From JTS-AC122 sp050246015 (GTDB lineage: Bacteria; Planctomycetota; Phycisphaerae; Phycisphaerales; UBA1924), in assembly GCA_050246015.1 (NCBI GenBank), contig JBFWWU010000001.1, forward strand, positions 310,001-374,000: a stretch of DNA of 64,000 nt. Direction: 5' to 3'. Position numbers and translations under genes: made by a program. Positions 21,062-29,632 of this stretch are shown here, piece by piece; position 1 is the stretch's first letter; the number at the start of each line of letters is the position of its first letter. Under the pieces are notes generated by a model, which was not told the origin of the DNA, ran no database searches, and was given only the letters and a program-made list of their open reading frames with translations.

Positions 21062-22174
21062 TCACGCGCGCCGAACCAGCGTCGCTCGCTCCGCCGACGT
21101 GGCCCGGGTCCCGACCTCCGCGAGCCATCGCCGGGCGTCCAGCGCGTACCCCGCCGTCGGCTTCAGGTCCGGCAGCCGGGCGGTCCAGTACCTGTTCAGA
21201 CGGCCCATCATGAGTTCCCGCGTGTACTTGGCCACCATCGACGCCAGCGCCACGGGCAGGTGCGTCGCATCCGCCTCGGGCATGAACGAAACGACCATGG
21301 CCCGCTGGCTGCCGGCGCGACCCTCGCTCGAAGCGTCACCATGTTCGCCGGGTTCGCTCGCTCCGTCAGCCGCGTGCTCACCGCCCAGAGGCAGATCGCT
21401 GATCGGGCAGGGCTCATCCCCGCGAATGAGGTATCGGCTGCACGCCGCGGACCGGTGCAACTCTTCAACCCGCGCCCCCGGGATCGCCCGGCGAAGATAC
21501 TCCGCGTAGTCCGTTCGGCCTCCCTGCGCGTCGCACACCACCCTCGCGCCGTTCGCGCCGGCCTCGGCGATGCACGAGAACTCGTTCCACAGCGTCCGCA
21601 GGTGCCGCGTCACGCCCGCTCCGGTCGCGGCGGACTTGGTCCCGGTCCGCTCGACGATCCGGTTGAACCCGGCCTCGCCGATCGCGCGGCATCGCAGCGC
21701 CAGCATCCGCGTGCCGGTCTGGTTCATCGCGCCGGCCAGCAGGTTCGCCGCGATCCGCACATGGTCCGCCGACCCCGAGAGGGGCAGCGATGCAGCGGGG
21801 AGCGAGTACCAATCGTGCGGCTCGCACGACGCCCCGATCGCGCCGAAGAACGCCTCGTCGCACGATGGCACCGGCGCCGGGTGGCTCCCCGCCAACAGCG
21901 CCAGGCACGCGAGCACCCCGCGTTCCAGGTCCGCCAGCGGATGCCGAGAAACTCGATCGCTGGGCCCCTTGAGTTTCTTGGAATCGTCGATCGCGACCCG
22001 CCCGAACTTGTCGCTCGGGCGCCGGCACACGCCGGAGGAGAGCAGTTCCCATAGGTCCGGCGCGTCGCTCCCCTCGGCCCAGGCTTCGACCCGGAACACC
22101 GACATTCCGATGCACAGCGGGCCAAGCATGGGCCCGTAGCCGGCTTCGTCGATCCCCGCGAAGATCAGCGCCAT
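21062..22174 (-). CDS. divergent RNase HII-like protein
   Basis: 370 residues from the ATG at 22174 (AGGTTTGGGA precedes it); ordinary RNase HII is about 200. RNase HII motifs are recognisable in order: AGIDEAGYGPMLGPLCIG (Asp9, Glu10), DDSKKLKG (62-70), VVCDAQGG (Asp215) and ASMVAKYTRELMM (311-323). Two deviations stand out: the GRG substrate-recognition motif is GYG (12-14), and the fourth acidic residue, Asp in canonical TRD, is Glu320. About 170 extra residues sit between the SKK and Asp215 motifs and before the ASMVAK motif, including a Gly/Glu/Asp-rich stretch (265-290). Canonical RNase HII nicks RNA-DNA junctions; whether this one does is open. It follows mraY on the same strand. Confidence 0.75.
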   Translation of the reverse strand: MALIFAGIDEAGYGPMLGPLCIGMSVFRVEAWAEGSDAPDLWELLSSGVCRRPSDKFGRVAIDDSKKLKGPSDRVSRHPLADLERGVLACLALLAGSHPAPVPSCDEAFFGAIGASCEPHDWYSLPAASLPLSGSADHVRIAANLLAGAMNQTGTRMLALRCRAIGEAGFNRIVERTGTKSAATGAGVTRHLRTLWNEFSCIAEAGANGARVVCDAQGGRTDYAEYLRRAIPGARVEELHRSAACSRYLIRGDEPCPISDLPLGGEHAADGASEPGEHGDASSEGRAGSQRAMVVSFMPEADATHLPVALASMVAKYTRELMMGRLNRYWTARLPDLKPTAGYALDARRWLAEVGTRATSAERATLVRRA

Positions 22175-22250
22175 TCCCAAACCTAGCCCCGCGCGCATCC
22201 CCTCGTCGCCATTTGACAACCGCCCGGCCCGGACCCCCCGGCCGGCCCCT

Positions 22251-23459
22251 TTACCGCAGTTTCACCAGCGCCAGCGCCAGCACCACGAACAGGCACGTGA
22301 GGATCCACGAACGCACCACCACCTGCTGCTCCGTCCACCCGGACAGGTGCAGGTTGTGGTGCAGCGGCGCGATGCGGAAGACCCGCTTCCCCGTCCCCGT
22401 CGCGATCCGCGTCGCCTTGAACACCCCCACCTGGATCATCACCGAACCAATCTCCATCAGGAACACTCCCGACATCACCAGCAGCAGGAACTCATGGCGG
22501 ATGATGATCGAGATGTACGCGATGATCCCTCCCAGGCACAGGGACCCCGTATCCCCCATGAACACCTGGGCCGGCGAGCAGTTCCACCATAAGAATCCCA
22601 GGCACGCCCCCACCGTCGCCGCCCCCAGGACGATCAACTCGTCGCACTGCGGCACATACGGCACGAGCAGCAACTGCGCCGCGTCCTGCCATCCCGCGAT
22701 GTACGTGAGGACCACCAGCCCCAGCGACACGATGACCGTGTTCCCGGTCGCCAGCCCGTCCATGCCGTCGGTGATGTTCACGGCGTTGGACATGCCGGCC
22801 AGGAGCAGGACGGTGAGGAACATGAACGCGGTGCGCCCGAGGTAGATCAGGTGCGGGTTGGCGATCAGGCCGGATCCCTGCGTCTGCCGGTAGGTGGGCT
22901 GGAAGGGGAGCGTGAGCGCGTGCGCCAGGTCGGTGGCGACCTCGGGGTTGTCCCCCTTGTTGTAGACGAAGTACCCGACCAGCACGCCCAGCCCGAGTTG
23001 GAAGACGAGTTTTTCCCAGGCATAGAGCCCTTGCCGGGACGACCCCGTGGCCGCCTTGCGGGCCGCCGCCGTGAGTTTCAGCCAGTCGTCGATTCCGCCC
23101 AGCACCGCGAGCCACACGATCACGATCAGCGCCACGAAGACATAGAAGTTGGCGATGTCGGCCAGCAGCAGCACGCTGAGCAGGATGGCCCCGGCGATGA
23201 GGACGCCGCCCATCGTCGGCGTATTGGCCTTGCTGGCGGTTGTTCGCTCGAGCACGACGGCGTCGGTCTGCCCGGTATCCCCGATCTTCTTGTGCCGCAG
23301 CCACGCGATCACCGGCCGGCCCGCGAAGAACACCAGCACAAACGCCAGCGCCGCCGCCGCCAGCGCCCGGAACGTCAGTTGCCCCAGCACCTGGAACAAC
23401 CAATCGACACCCCAGTCATGCAGATGGTTGTACAGTGCCAGGTACAGGCGATAGATCAT
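22251..23459 (-). CDS. mraY: phospho-N-acetylmuramoyl-pentapeptide-transferase
   Basis: 402 residues, with about ten hydrophobic segments. MraY transfers phospho-MurNAc-pentapeptide to undecaprenyl phosphate, making lipid I at the inner membrane. Signature motifs are GGIDDWLKL (catalytic Asp pair), NAVNITDGMDGLATG, FMGDTGSLCLGG, and near the C-terminus PLHHNLHLSGW. In most MraY proteins this last motif is PIHHH followed by an aromatic and Glu; here the third His is Asn. The protein is about 40 residues longer than E. coli MraY. The ATG at 23459 is preferred to an in-frame one at 23486. It lies about 90 bases after murF on the same strand, a partial dcw-like order. Confidence 0.96.
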   Translation of the reverse strand: MIYRLYLALYNHLHDWGVDWLFQVLGQLTFRALAAAALAFVLVFFAGRPVIAWLRHKKIGDTGQTDAVVLERTTASKANTPTMGGVLIAGAILLSVLLLADIANFYVFVALIVIVWLAVLGGIDDWLKLTAAARKAATGSSRQGLYAWEKLVFQLGLGVLVGYFVYNKGDNPEVATDLAHALTLPFQPTYRQTQGSGLIANPHLIYLGRTAFMFLTVLLLAGMSNAVNITDGMDGLATGNTVIVSLGLVVLTYIAGWQDAAQLLLVPYVPQCDELIVLGAATVGACLGFLWWNCSPAQVFMGDTGSLCLGGIIAYISIIIRHEFLLLVMSGVFLMEIGSVMIQVGVFKATRIATGTGKRVFRIAPLHHNLHLSGWTEQQVVVRSWILTCLFVVLALALVKLR

Positions 23460-23552
23460 GGATCGACCCGCGCTTCCATGCCGCAAGTCCGCGGCGAACC
23501 GCGATCCGCACCGGCATCCGTGCCGGATTGACGCTCACGGATGATACATCGC

Positions 23553-25124
23553 TCAGTGCGGACGCGTCGGTTCCGCACCGAATCCGGCGGCCGCTCCCGG
23601 CGCGGCCTTGATCTCCGCCCCGCTCGCCCCCGACGACGCATGCCCAACCCGGGCCTCATCGGCGAGTTCGCCCCGTACCGCGCTCAGCACCCGTTCGAGC
23701 CGCATCCCCCTCGAGGCCTTGAGCAGCACCAGATCGCCGGGCATCAGCCGGCGTGCGGCGTCGATCATCGCGTGATCCGTCGCACCGGGCACCCGGACCG
23801 CGCCGCCGGCTGACGCGCCGGCCTCGCACATCGCCGGGCCGATGAGAATCAGCAGATCGGGCCCGAGCGCGGACGCCGCCTCCACGATCTCGCGGTGCGA
23901 ATCGGCCGTCGCCGACCCGACTTCGAGCATGTCACCCAGGATGACGACCCGCCGGCGGGCATCGGGCCAGGTGAGGCTCACGTCGGCGAACGTCCGCAGC
24001 GAAGCCAGCATCGAGTCCGGGTTCGCGTTGTACGCGTCGTTGATGAACGTGCCCGGCGCCGAATCCGGCGGATGAAAGGCGGATCGGGCGACGACCACCT
24101 CAAGACGCATCGGCGGCCCCTTGGCGTCACGCAGAGCCGCGGCGATCCTGGTTTCGTCCAGCCCCATCCGGCGCGCCACCGCGAACGCCGCCAACGCGTT
24201 TCCCGCGTTGTGCACCCCCAACAGACCCATCGACACCGGCACCCGGTTGTTGATCGAAAACTCGAGCCGACCGGACCGATGCCGCACGCTGACCGCGCGC
24301 AGGTCCGCCGAGCCCCCGTCGCCCGGATCCACCCCGAACCGCAGGACATTCCGCACGCCTTTGAGGCGCTCTTCGAGCGATTCGGCGCCCGCCGGAAATC
24401 GGGCCGGGGCGATCACCAGCGCGCTCTCGCTCACGAACTCCAGCACGGCTCCCTCTTCCCGGGCGACGCCCTGGATCGACGAGAATCCTTCCAGGTGTTC
24501 GCGACCGATCGAGGTCATGACCACGATGTCCGGGCGAACCACGTCGGCCAGGGCCGCGATCTCCCCCGGCGCGTTGGTCCCGATCTCGCACACCAGGTAT
24601 TGGTCGCTCGGGGACGCGCTGAGGATGGTCAGCGGCACGCCGACGGCGTTGTTGAAGGACTTGGGCGACGCCGTCCCGCGAAGGCCGCCGGCGCTCAGCA
24701 CGCTTGCAATCAGGTTCGACACAGTTGTCTTGCCGTTGGACCCCACGACGCCGACGACCCGGGTGCGGTCAAGCGCCTGCCGGTACGCGGCCGCAATCTT
24801 GAGCAGCGCCTTCCCCGACGAGCCGACCTTGATCACCACGGCTCGCTCGGCGGCCCCCCCGAGCGTCGCGGCGGCCAGCGTCCACGCCGAGGCGTCCTCC
24901 AGGATCACCGCTCGGGCACCGGCACCGATCGCGTCACCCACGAACCGATGCCCATCAAACCGATCGCCCCGCAGCGCGACGAAGAGTTGCCCGGGTTTGG
25001 TCGTCCGCGAATCGGTCGATACGCCGGCGAGGGCGATCTGGTCAGTCGTTTCCGGCGCGGGCCCGCGCGCCAGCCACGCGCCCCCGACGATCCGCTTGAT
25101 GTTGCCGCATGTCCAGAACGTCAC
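23553..25124 (-). CDS. murF: UDP-N-acetylmuramoyl-tripeptide--D-alanyl-D-alanine ligase
   Basis: 523 residues. MurF adds D-Ala-D-Ala to UDP-MurNAc-tripeptide with ATP. The Mur ligase pattern is clear: VSTDSRTTKPGQLFVALRG in the N-terminal domain, the ATP loop VVGVVGSNGKTTVSNLIASVL, EIGTNAPGEIAALADVVRPDIVVMTSIGREHLEGF, HNAGNALAAFAVAR, and FINDAYNANPDSMLASLRTF. The C-terminus carries about 40 extra Ala/Gly-rich residues. With mraY directly downstream, it shows that this organism keeps peptidoglycan synthesis genes. The other dcw genes (murE, ftsW, murG, ftsZ) are not here. Confidence 0.95.
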   Translation of the reverse strand: MTFWTCGNIKRIVGGAWLARGPAPETTDQIALAGVSTDSRTTKPGQLFVALRGDRFDGHRFVGDAIGAGARAVILEDASAWTLAAATLGGAAERAVVIKVGSSGKALLKIAAAYRQALDRTRVVGVVGSNGKTTVSNLIASVLSAGGLRGTASPKSFNNAVGVPLTILSASPSDQYLVCEIGTNAPGEIAALADVVRPDIVVMTSIGREHLEGFSSIQGVAREEGAVLEFVSESALVIAPARFPAGAESLEERLKGVRNVLRFGVDPGDGGSADLRAVSVRHRSGRLEFSINNRVPVSMGLLGVHNAGNALAAFAVARRMGLDETRIAAALRDAKGPPMRLEVVVARSAFHPPDSAPGTFINDAYNANPDSMLASLRTFADVSLTWPDARRRVVILGDMLEVGSATADSHREIVEAASALGPDLLILIGPAMCEAGASAGGAVRVPGATDHAMIDAARRLMPGDLVLLKASRGMRLERVLSAVRGELADEARVGHASSGASGAEIKAAPGAAAGFGAEPTRPH

Positions 25125-25291
25125 GGCCGGTGGCCCTCTCTCTCGATCGGCCGGCGGCTACGAAATGAGCAGCGCCAACGGGCCCTGCTCACGCGCCATC
25201 CCACGCCGGGCGTCTATTAAATCAGCCCATCGATATCGGCGAGCGGCGCGGCTGGCCATGAATCTCGGTTTTCACGCCCCGGATCCAACAA

Positions 25292-25364
25292 TGGCCCCGC
25301 CCGGATTCGAACCGGGGACCAAGCGATTATGAGTCGCCTGCTCTATCCGCTGAGCTACAGGGCC
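25292..25364 (-). tRNA. tRNA-Ile2 (anticodon CAU, lysidine-modified type)
   Basis: A full cloverleaf of 73 bases on the minus strand: acceptor GGCCCTG/CGGGGCC with discriminator A, D-arm GCTC...GAGC, anticodon arm GGCGA-CTCATAA-TCGCT, and T-arm CCCGG-TTCGAAT-CCGGG. The anticodon is CAT. The acceptor opening GGCCC and the anticodon region from AGCAGG to TTGGTC match E. coli tRNA-Ile2 (ileX) far better than elongator or initiator tRNA-Met, so I read it as the tRNA that decodes AUA after TilS converts C34 to lysidine. The 3' CCA is not encoded. Confidence 0.9.
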
Positions 25365-25545
25365 CGACGCGCCGCGGTATCCATCCACATGGTACCCAAC
25401 TCGCGCGAACCTTCCCCCGCACGGCGACGTTGTATCGTCTCAGGATCCCCGACGCCGCGACCGTTCTGGGCACGCGGTATGATCCCGCTCGTTTGACGAT
25501 TCTCGGCCTCCGACCTCTCCGGCTCCGACCCCGCCGATCACCACA

Positions 25546-27009
25546 ATGCCCAGCCTGATCCAAGACGTGCTGACCAGCCAGGTGCTCATCATCGCGATCG
25601 CGGTGATCATGCTCGCCTTTGCCGCCACGGTCGTCGCCCTCGCGCAGCCCCTGCGGATGCTCACCATCGCCCGCAACACCTTCGTCGAGAGCGTCCGCCA
25701 GCCCATCTACTTCGTCCTCATCCTCCTCTCGGGCGTCTTCCAGATCTTCAACGTCTGGGGGAGCGCCTACAGCATGGGCTACACCGAGTCGGGCGAAGTC
25801 TCCGGCGATAACAAACTGCTGCTGGACATCGGCATGGCGACCGTTTTTGTCTGCGGGACCCTCCTGGCCGCCTTCGTCGCTACCGCCGTCATCTCGCGAG
25901 AGATCGACAACAAGACCGTCCTCACCGTTGTCTCCAAGCCCGTCTCGCGCGTCGCCGTCGTCATCGGCAAGTTCGTCGGCGTCTCCGGAGCGATCCTCAT
26001 CGCAGGCCTCACGATGCTGCTGTTCCTGATGCTCGGGCTCCGGCACGGCGTCCTCTCCACCGCCGCCGACGAGGTGGACGGGCCCGTCGTCCTCTTCACC
26101 CTCATCGCCGCCGGCCTCTCCATCGGGATCGCCGTCTGGTGCAACTTCTTCTACGGCTGGTCCTTCACGCAGACGTCGATCATGCTCATGTGCCCGCTGA
26201 TGCTCGCGGCGTACCTGGCCGTCCTGGTTGTCAGCAAGAAATGGACCTTCCAGCACATCCACACCGACTTCATGCCGCAGATCACCATCGCCGGGCTCAG
26301 CGTCCTCATGGCACTCTTGGTGCTCACCGCCATCGCCACCGCCGCCTCGGCCCGCCTGGGGCAGGTCATGACGATCGTCGTCTGCTCCGGCGTCTTCGTC
26401 TTCGGGCTGCTGTCGAACTACTTTGTCGGCCAGCGCGCGTTCGACAACCACGCCATCGCCCGCATCGAAAAGGCCGAACCCGAACGCAGCAACCAGGAAT
26501 GGCTCGCGAGCACGGGCGACGAATACCGCCTCACCTTTGCCTTTGAGCCGACCGTGAAGATCGAGCCCGGGATGCCGTGCTATTTCAGCCCCAATCCCAA
26601 CGGGTTCCCCCTCCTCACGCCCGCGTTCGATCCCCCGGACCGCACCAAGCACGACTTCTCCAAGCCGCTCTCGGCGCTCGATTCGGGGCTCCAGCCCGCG
26701 CTGGTCTTCGCGTCGTATTCCGCCCGCAACGCCGTCGTACGCCACGTCGGCCCCGACGCCCCACTGCTCCGCGACAAGCCAAGCCGCGATGATTACGTCT
26801 TCATCACGCCCACCCGCGTCAACGTCGGAGCGGTGGCGGCGTGGGGCGTGATCCCAAACGCCCAGTTCTTCTGGCTCGTGGACGCCGTCTCGCAGAACCA
26901 GCCCGTCCCCTTTTCCTACCTCCGGCTGGCCGCCCTTTACGCCGTCATCCAGATCGGCATCTTCCTCTCGTTCGCGGTCGTTCTCTTCCAGACCCGCGAA
27001 GTCGGCTAG
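25546..27009 (+). CDS. ABC-2 type transporter permease, orphan
   Basis: 487 residues with about seven hydrophobic segments. The first half follows the ABC-2 permease pattern: a helix pair, then RQPIYFVLILLSGVFQIF, VISREIDNKTVLTVVSKPVSRVAVVIGKF (the amphipathic coupling region typical of these permeases) and further helices to about residue 300. Residues about 310-455 form a large soluble loop with no recognised motif, before a last membrane segment (LYAVIQIGIFLSFAVVLF). No ATP-binding gene is adjacent. The lone ATPase at 45381-46415 is a possible partner, which is only inference. Substrate unknown. Confidence 0.8.
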   Translation: MPSLIQDVLTSQVLIIAIAVIMLAFAATVVALAQPLRMLTIARNTFVESVRQPIYFVLILLSGVFQIFNVWGSAYSMGYTESGEVSGDNKLLLDIGMATVFVCGTLLAAFVATAVISREIDNKTVLTVVSKPVSRVAVVIGKFVGVSGAILIAGLTMLLFLMLGLRHGVLSTAADEVDGPVVLFTLIAAGLSIGIAVWCNFFYGWSFTQTSIMLMCPLMLAAYLAVLVVSKKWTFQHIHTDFMPQITIAGLSVLMALLVLTAIATAASARLGQVMTIVVCSGVFVFGLLSNYFVGQRAFDNHAIARIEKAEPERSNQEWLASTGDEYRLTFAFEPTVKIEPGMPCYFSPNPNGFPLLTPAFDPPDRTKHDFSKPLSALDSGLQPALVFASYSARNAVVRHVGPDAPLLRDKPSRDDYVFITPTRVNVGAVAAWGVIPNAQFFWLVDAVSQNQPVPFSYLRLAALYAVIQIGIFLSFAVVLFQTREVG

Positions 27010-27141
27010 CGGCACATCGCCGGCCCGCACGGCCTCCTGCAACCCCGCCGCTCGTCGCTGGTATCCAACCGGCGCCCGTTTGCAGTGATCCCTTCTGGAT
27101 CAATCCGTCTCCCGCGACACTATTGAACACGTCGTGCCGAC

Positions 27142-27171
27142 TTCGACGCGTACACAGTCCCGTGGTATGAT
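27142..27171 (+). promoter_or_regulatory. possible promoter upstream of the 88-residue membrane protein
   Basis: TATGAT (27166-27171) is a good -10 element. The -35 candidate TTCGAC at 18-base spacing is weak. It lies within the 264-base gap after the ABC permease, which shows no gene. Confidence 0.35.
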
Positions 27172-27273
27172 TTCTCGAGCGCACATTCGTGCGCCTGTGT
27201 TTGGGTTTTCTTCTCCCACCGTCCGGACGTGGTGACTCCCTGATTCCGTCCGCGACCACACTCGGAGGTATTC

Positions 27274-27540
27274 ATGGCAAAGCAGGCAAGCGGGGGCTTC
27301 GCGAACATGAGCCAAGGCGACAAAGTCAAGCTCATCGCGGCATCGGCGGTGCTCGTCATCGCGGTCATCTGGATCGTCGCGTACTCCTTCAGCGGCGGCA
27401 AGCAGAAACCGACCATCGATCCGGCCGAAGTCGCCAAGGTCGAGGAAGCCACCAAGCAGGAAAAAGTCATCCAGGACAAGCAGCAGCAGGACACGCTCGG
27501 TCGGGGCGGACGCCCCGTCCCGCCTCCCTCGGGTAGTTGA
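27274..27540 (+). CDS. small single-pass membrane protein, unknown
   Basis: 88 residues. One membrane segment (about 19-37, LIAASAVLVIAVIWIVAYSF) is preceded by a short hydrophilic N-terminus and followed by a charged Lys/Glu/Gln tail ending in Pro/Ser. CTCGGAGG at about 5 bases from the ATG is a strong ribosome-binding site, and a strong terminator follows 33 bases after the stop, so this is a real single-gene unit. No family is recognised. Confidence 0.8.
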   Translation: MAKQASGGFANMSQGDKVKLIAASAVLVIAVIWIVAYSFSGGKQKPTIDPAEVAKVEEATKQEKVIQDKQQQDTLGRGGRPVPPPSGS

Positions 27541-27572
27541 CCAGACGTGCTGCTCTCATCCCGACCATAAAC

Positions 27573-27609
27573 AGAGCGAGGCAGGCGACCCTGCCTCGCT
27601 CTACTTTTT
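27573..27609 (+). terminator. Rho-independent terminator
   Basis: A perfect 13-bp stem (AGAGCGAGGCAGG with its complement) and 4-base loop CGAC, followed by AC and five T. It ends the 27274-27540 unit and sits just before the convergent peptidase gene. Confidence 0.95.
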
Positions 27610-27646
27610 CACGCTCGTGTCGGTGTGAATGATCGCGTCCGCCCCG

Positions 27647-29470
27647 TCAGTTGGACGACGCCGGCGGGGGCGGAGCCCCATCGCCCGGCGGACGACGGCG
27701 CGGCCTCTCGTCCTCCTGCCCTTCCTCGCGCGGCGCGCTCCGCGGCAGCAACTCGTCCGCGCACGCCAGGTTGTACGCCGTCACCGCGATCGCCGTCGCC
27801 GATTGCACCAGGTACTCGGGCACCGCGTTGCTCAGGTCGTCGTACTGCGTGTGGTGCATGTACGTGTAGTTGGACCGGCCCGTCTCGGTCCAGAAGAACC
27901 CGGGGACGTTCACGCGGTTGAACGACATGTGGTCCGAACCGCCGCTCACGCGCAGCCGCGGTCCCGTCGCGCGGATGTTGATGTTCAGGAAGTTCTTGTC
28001 GGTGTCGCTGTAGAACACGTTGTTGATCGGCGCGGTGGCGGCCGCGAGCATCGGCACCATCTGGTCCGCCGCCGGCAGCCCCCCGCAGTAGTTCGTCCCG
28101 CCGTCGTCAACCAGGCACGCCGACACGTTCTTCACGATGTCGTCCTCGTGCATCTTCACGTACGCCGCCGATCCCAAAAGCCCCTGCTCCTCGCCCGTCC
28201 AGTGAATGAACCGGATCGTGCGCTTGGGCTTGGCGCCGACGGCCGTCAGGATCCGCGCGGCTTCGAGCGTCGTCACCGTGCCAGTCCCGTTGTCGTTGCA
28301 CCCTTCGGACCCCGGCCCGTCCCATGAATCCAGGTGCCCCGACACGATCACCACCTGTTCCGGCCACGTCGTCCCGGGGATCTCCGCGATCGTGTTGTAG
28401 CACGAGATCGGTCCCGGCGTGAACACGTTCTTCAGGTCAAACTCCAGCGCGAACTCTTCACCCGCGTCCAGCCGCTTCACGATCTCGTCATAGTGCGCCT
28501 GGCGCACCGAGATCAGCACGTCGGGCGGCACCTCCGCCGCGTTCAGGTCTCTCCACCCCCGCACGCTGCTGGTGATCACCAGTTCTCGCGACGGCGCCAC
28601 GAACCCCAGGATCCCATCGAAGATCACGCGGTCATCCACCGGCAGCGTCGCCGGGTCGATCTTCTCATCGGCCACTTTCTTTCGCGTGTCCACGCATTGC
28701 CGGTAGCGGGCGCCCACCGAGCCGGCACGCTGGAACCCCGTCCCTTGCGCCTCGGGCAGCAGCACCCAGGCGCCCTTGAGTTTGTCCTTCACCGCGCTGT
28801 ACTCGTCCTCGTTCTGAGGCAGTTTCACGACGTGCCCGCGCTGCGGCCCGTTCGTCCCTGCCGCCCACGAATACGTCGTGAAGTGCAGGTCCATCGCCGG
28901 GGTCCACCCATTAGCGCCCTTGGTCACGATGCGCCCTGACGAGGGCCCGCGGTCAAACCGCGTCGCGATCTGCCCCCACTCCTCCACCTGAACGTTCGAC
29001 AGCCCCCACTGCTTATACGTGTCGGCGAGCCAGTGATTCGCCTTCTCGGTGTGCGACCCGCCCGTCAGCCGGTGGCCGATCTGCTTGGTCAGATACTCCA
29101 GGTGCTTCATCACCTGATTGTGGTTCTTGCCTTCTTCGATGATCTTGGCGACGACCGCCGGGTCGCCCATCTTGATCTCCGGGATGGGCGATTCCTTCCC
29201 CTCGATCAAGGCGAACGTACCGGGCGCCGACGCCGTCGCGCGATCGACCACCGGATCATCCGGTGATCGCTCCCGGATGGGACCCGTCGGAGGCGGAGGC
29301 GGGGCAGGCCGGCGCTGCTCAACCGGCGGAGCGGGGGCGGGCGGGGGGGCGGGGGGGGGGGCGGGGGGGGAGTTTTCCTGGGCCAGCGCCGACCAGGGAA
29401 GCGCCGTCAGCGTCAGGGCCACCAGCAGTGTGCGAGCGGTCCACCTCGCTCTGACCGATTCTCGACTCAT
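27647..29470 (-). CDS. exported M28-family metallopeptidase
   Basis: 607 residues from the ATG at 29470 (CGGAG 7 bases before); an in-frame start at 29566 would add 32 unlikely residues. A signal peptide (ARTLLVALTLTALPWSALAQ) leads into about 40 residues that are mostly proline. The catalytic domain has the M28 zinc ligands in order: SGHLDSWDGPGSEGCNDNGTGT (His, bridging Asp), HWTGEEQGLLGS (catalytic Glu and ligand Glu), LVDDGGTN (Asp) and SGGSDHMSF (His). A PA-like insert domain is likely between about 190 and 370. The family includes aminopeptidases and glutamate carboxypeptidases; substrate unknown. The proline linker is encoded by long C runs, which may be unstable. The C-terminus is a charged Arg/Glu/Pro tail. 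Confidence 0.92.
   Translation of the reverse strand: MSRESVRARWTARTLLVALTLTALPWSALAQENSPPAPPPAPPPAPAPPVEQRRPAPPPPPTGPIRERSPDDPVVDRATASAPGTFALIEGKESPIPEIKMGDPAVVAKIIEEGKNHNQVMKHLEYLTKQIGHRLTGGSHTEKANHWLADTYKQWGLSNVQVEEWGQIATRFDRGPSSGRIVTKGANGWTPAMDLHFTTYSWAAGTNGPQRGHVVKLPQNEDEYSAVKDKLKGAWVLLPEAQGTGFQRAGSVGARYRQCVDTRKKVADEKIDPATLPVDDRVIFDGILGFVAPSRELVITSSVRGWRDLNAAEVPPDVLISVRQAHYDEIVKRLDAGEEFALEFDLKNVFTPGPISCYNTIAEIPGTTWPEQVVIVSGHLDSWDGPGSEGCNDNGTGTVTTLEAARILTAVGAKPKRTIRFIHWTGEEQGLLGSAAYVKMHEDDIVKNVSACLVDDGGTNYCGGLPAADQMVPMLAAATAPINNVFYSDTDKNFLNINIRATGPRLRVSGGSDHMSFNRVNVPGFFWTETGRSNYTYMHHTQYDDLSNAVPEYLVQSATAIAVTAYNLACADELLPRSAPREEGQEDERPRRRPPGDGAPPPPASSN
29331..29370. repeat. poly-G tract (poly-C on the coding strand)
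   Basis: Nearly uninterrupted G with runs of 5, 7, 11 and 8, broken by single C residues. It encodes the proline linker of the M28 peptidase and is prone to slipped-strand length change. Confidence 0.9.
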
Positions 29471-29632
29471 GGAATGCTCCGATCGTGCTCCACCCGCATC
29501 CCCGACAGGCGAACGTGCACTATACCGCTTTTTCCGCGCACGGATGCGGTCCTGTTCGGGTACCATTTCAACATTCCCGGGGGTTCGCGCTCGCGCAGGG
29601 GGATGGCCCTACGGGGCCACAAGGAGATCGGT

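Noticed and set aside
25292..25364. tRNA-Met reading of the CAU tRNA
   Set aside because: Sequence of the acceptor and anticodon arms fits tRNA-Ile2 much better.
25327..27042. Minus-strand open frame of 571 codons over the ABC permease
   Set aside because: Asp/Glu/Gly-rich product with no motif, antisense to a clear membrane protein, and it runs into the tRNA gene.
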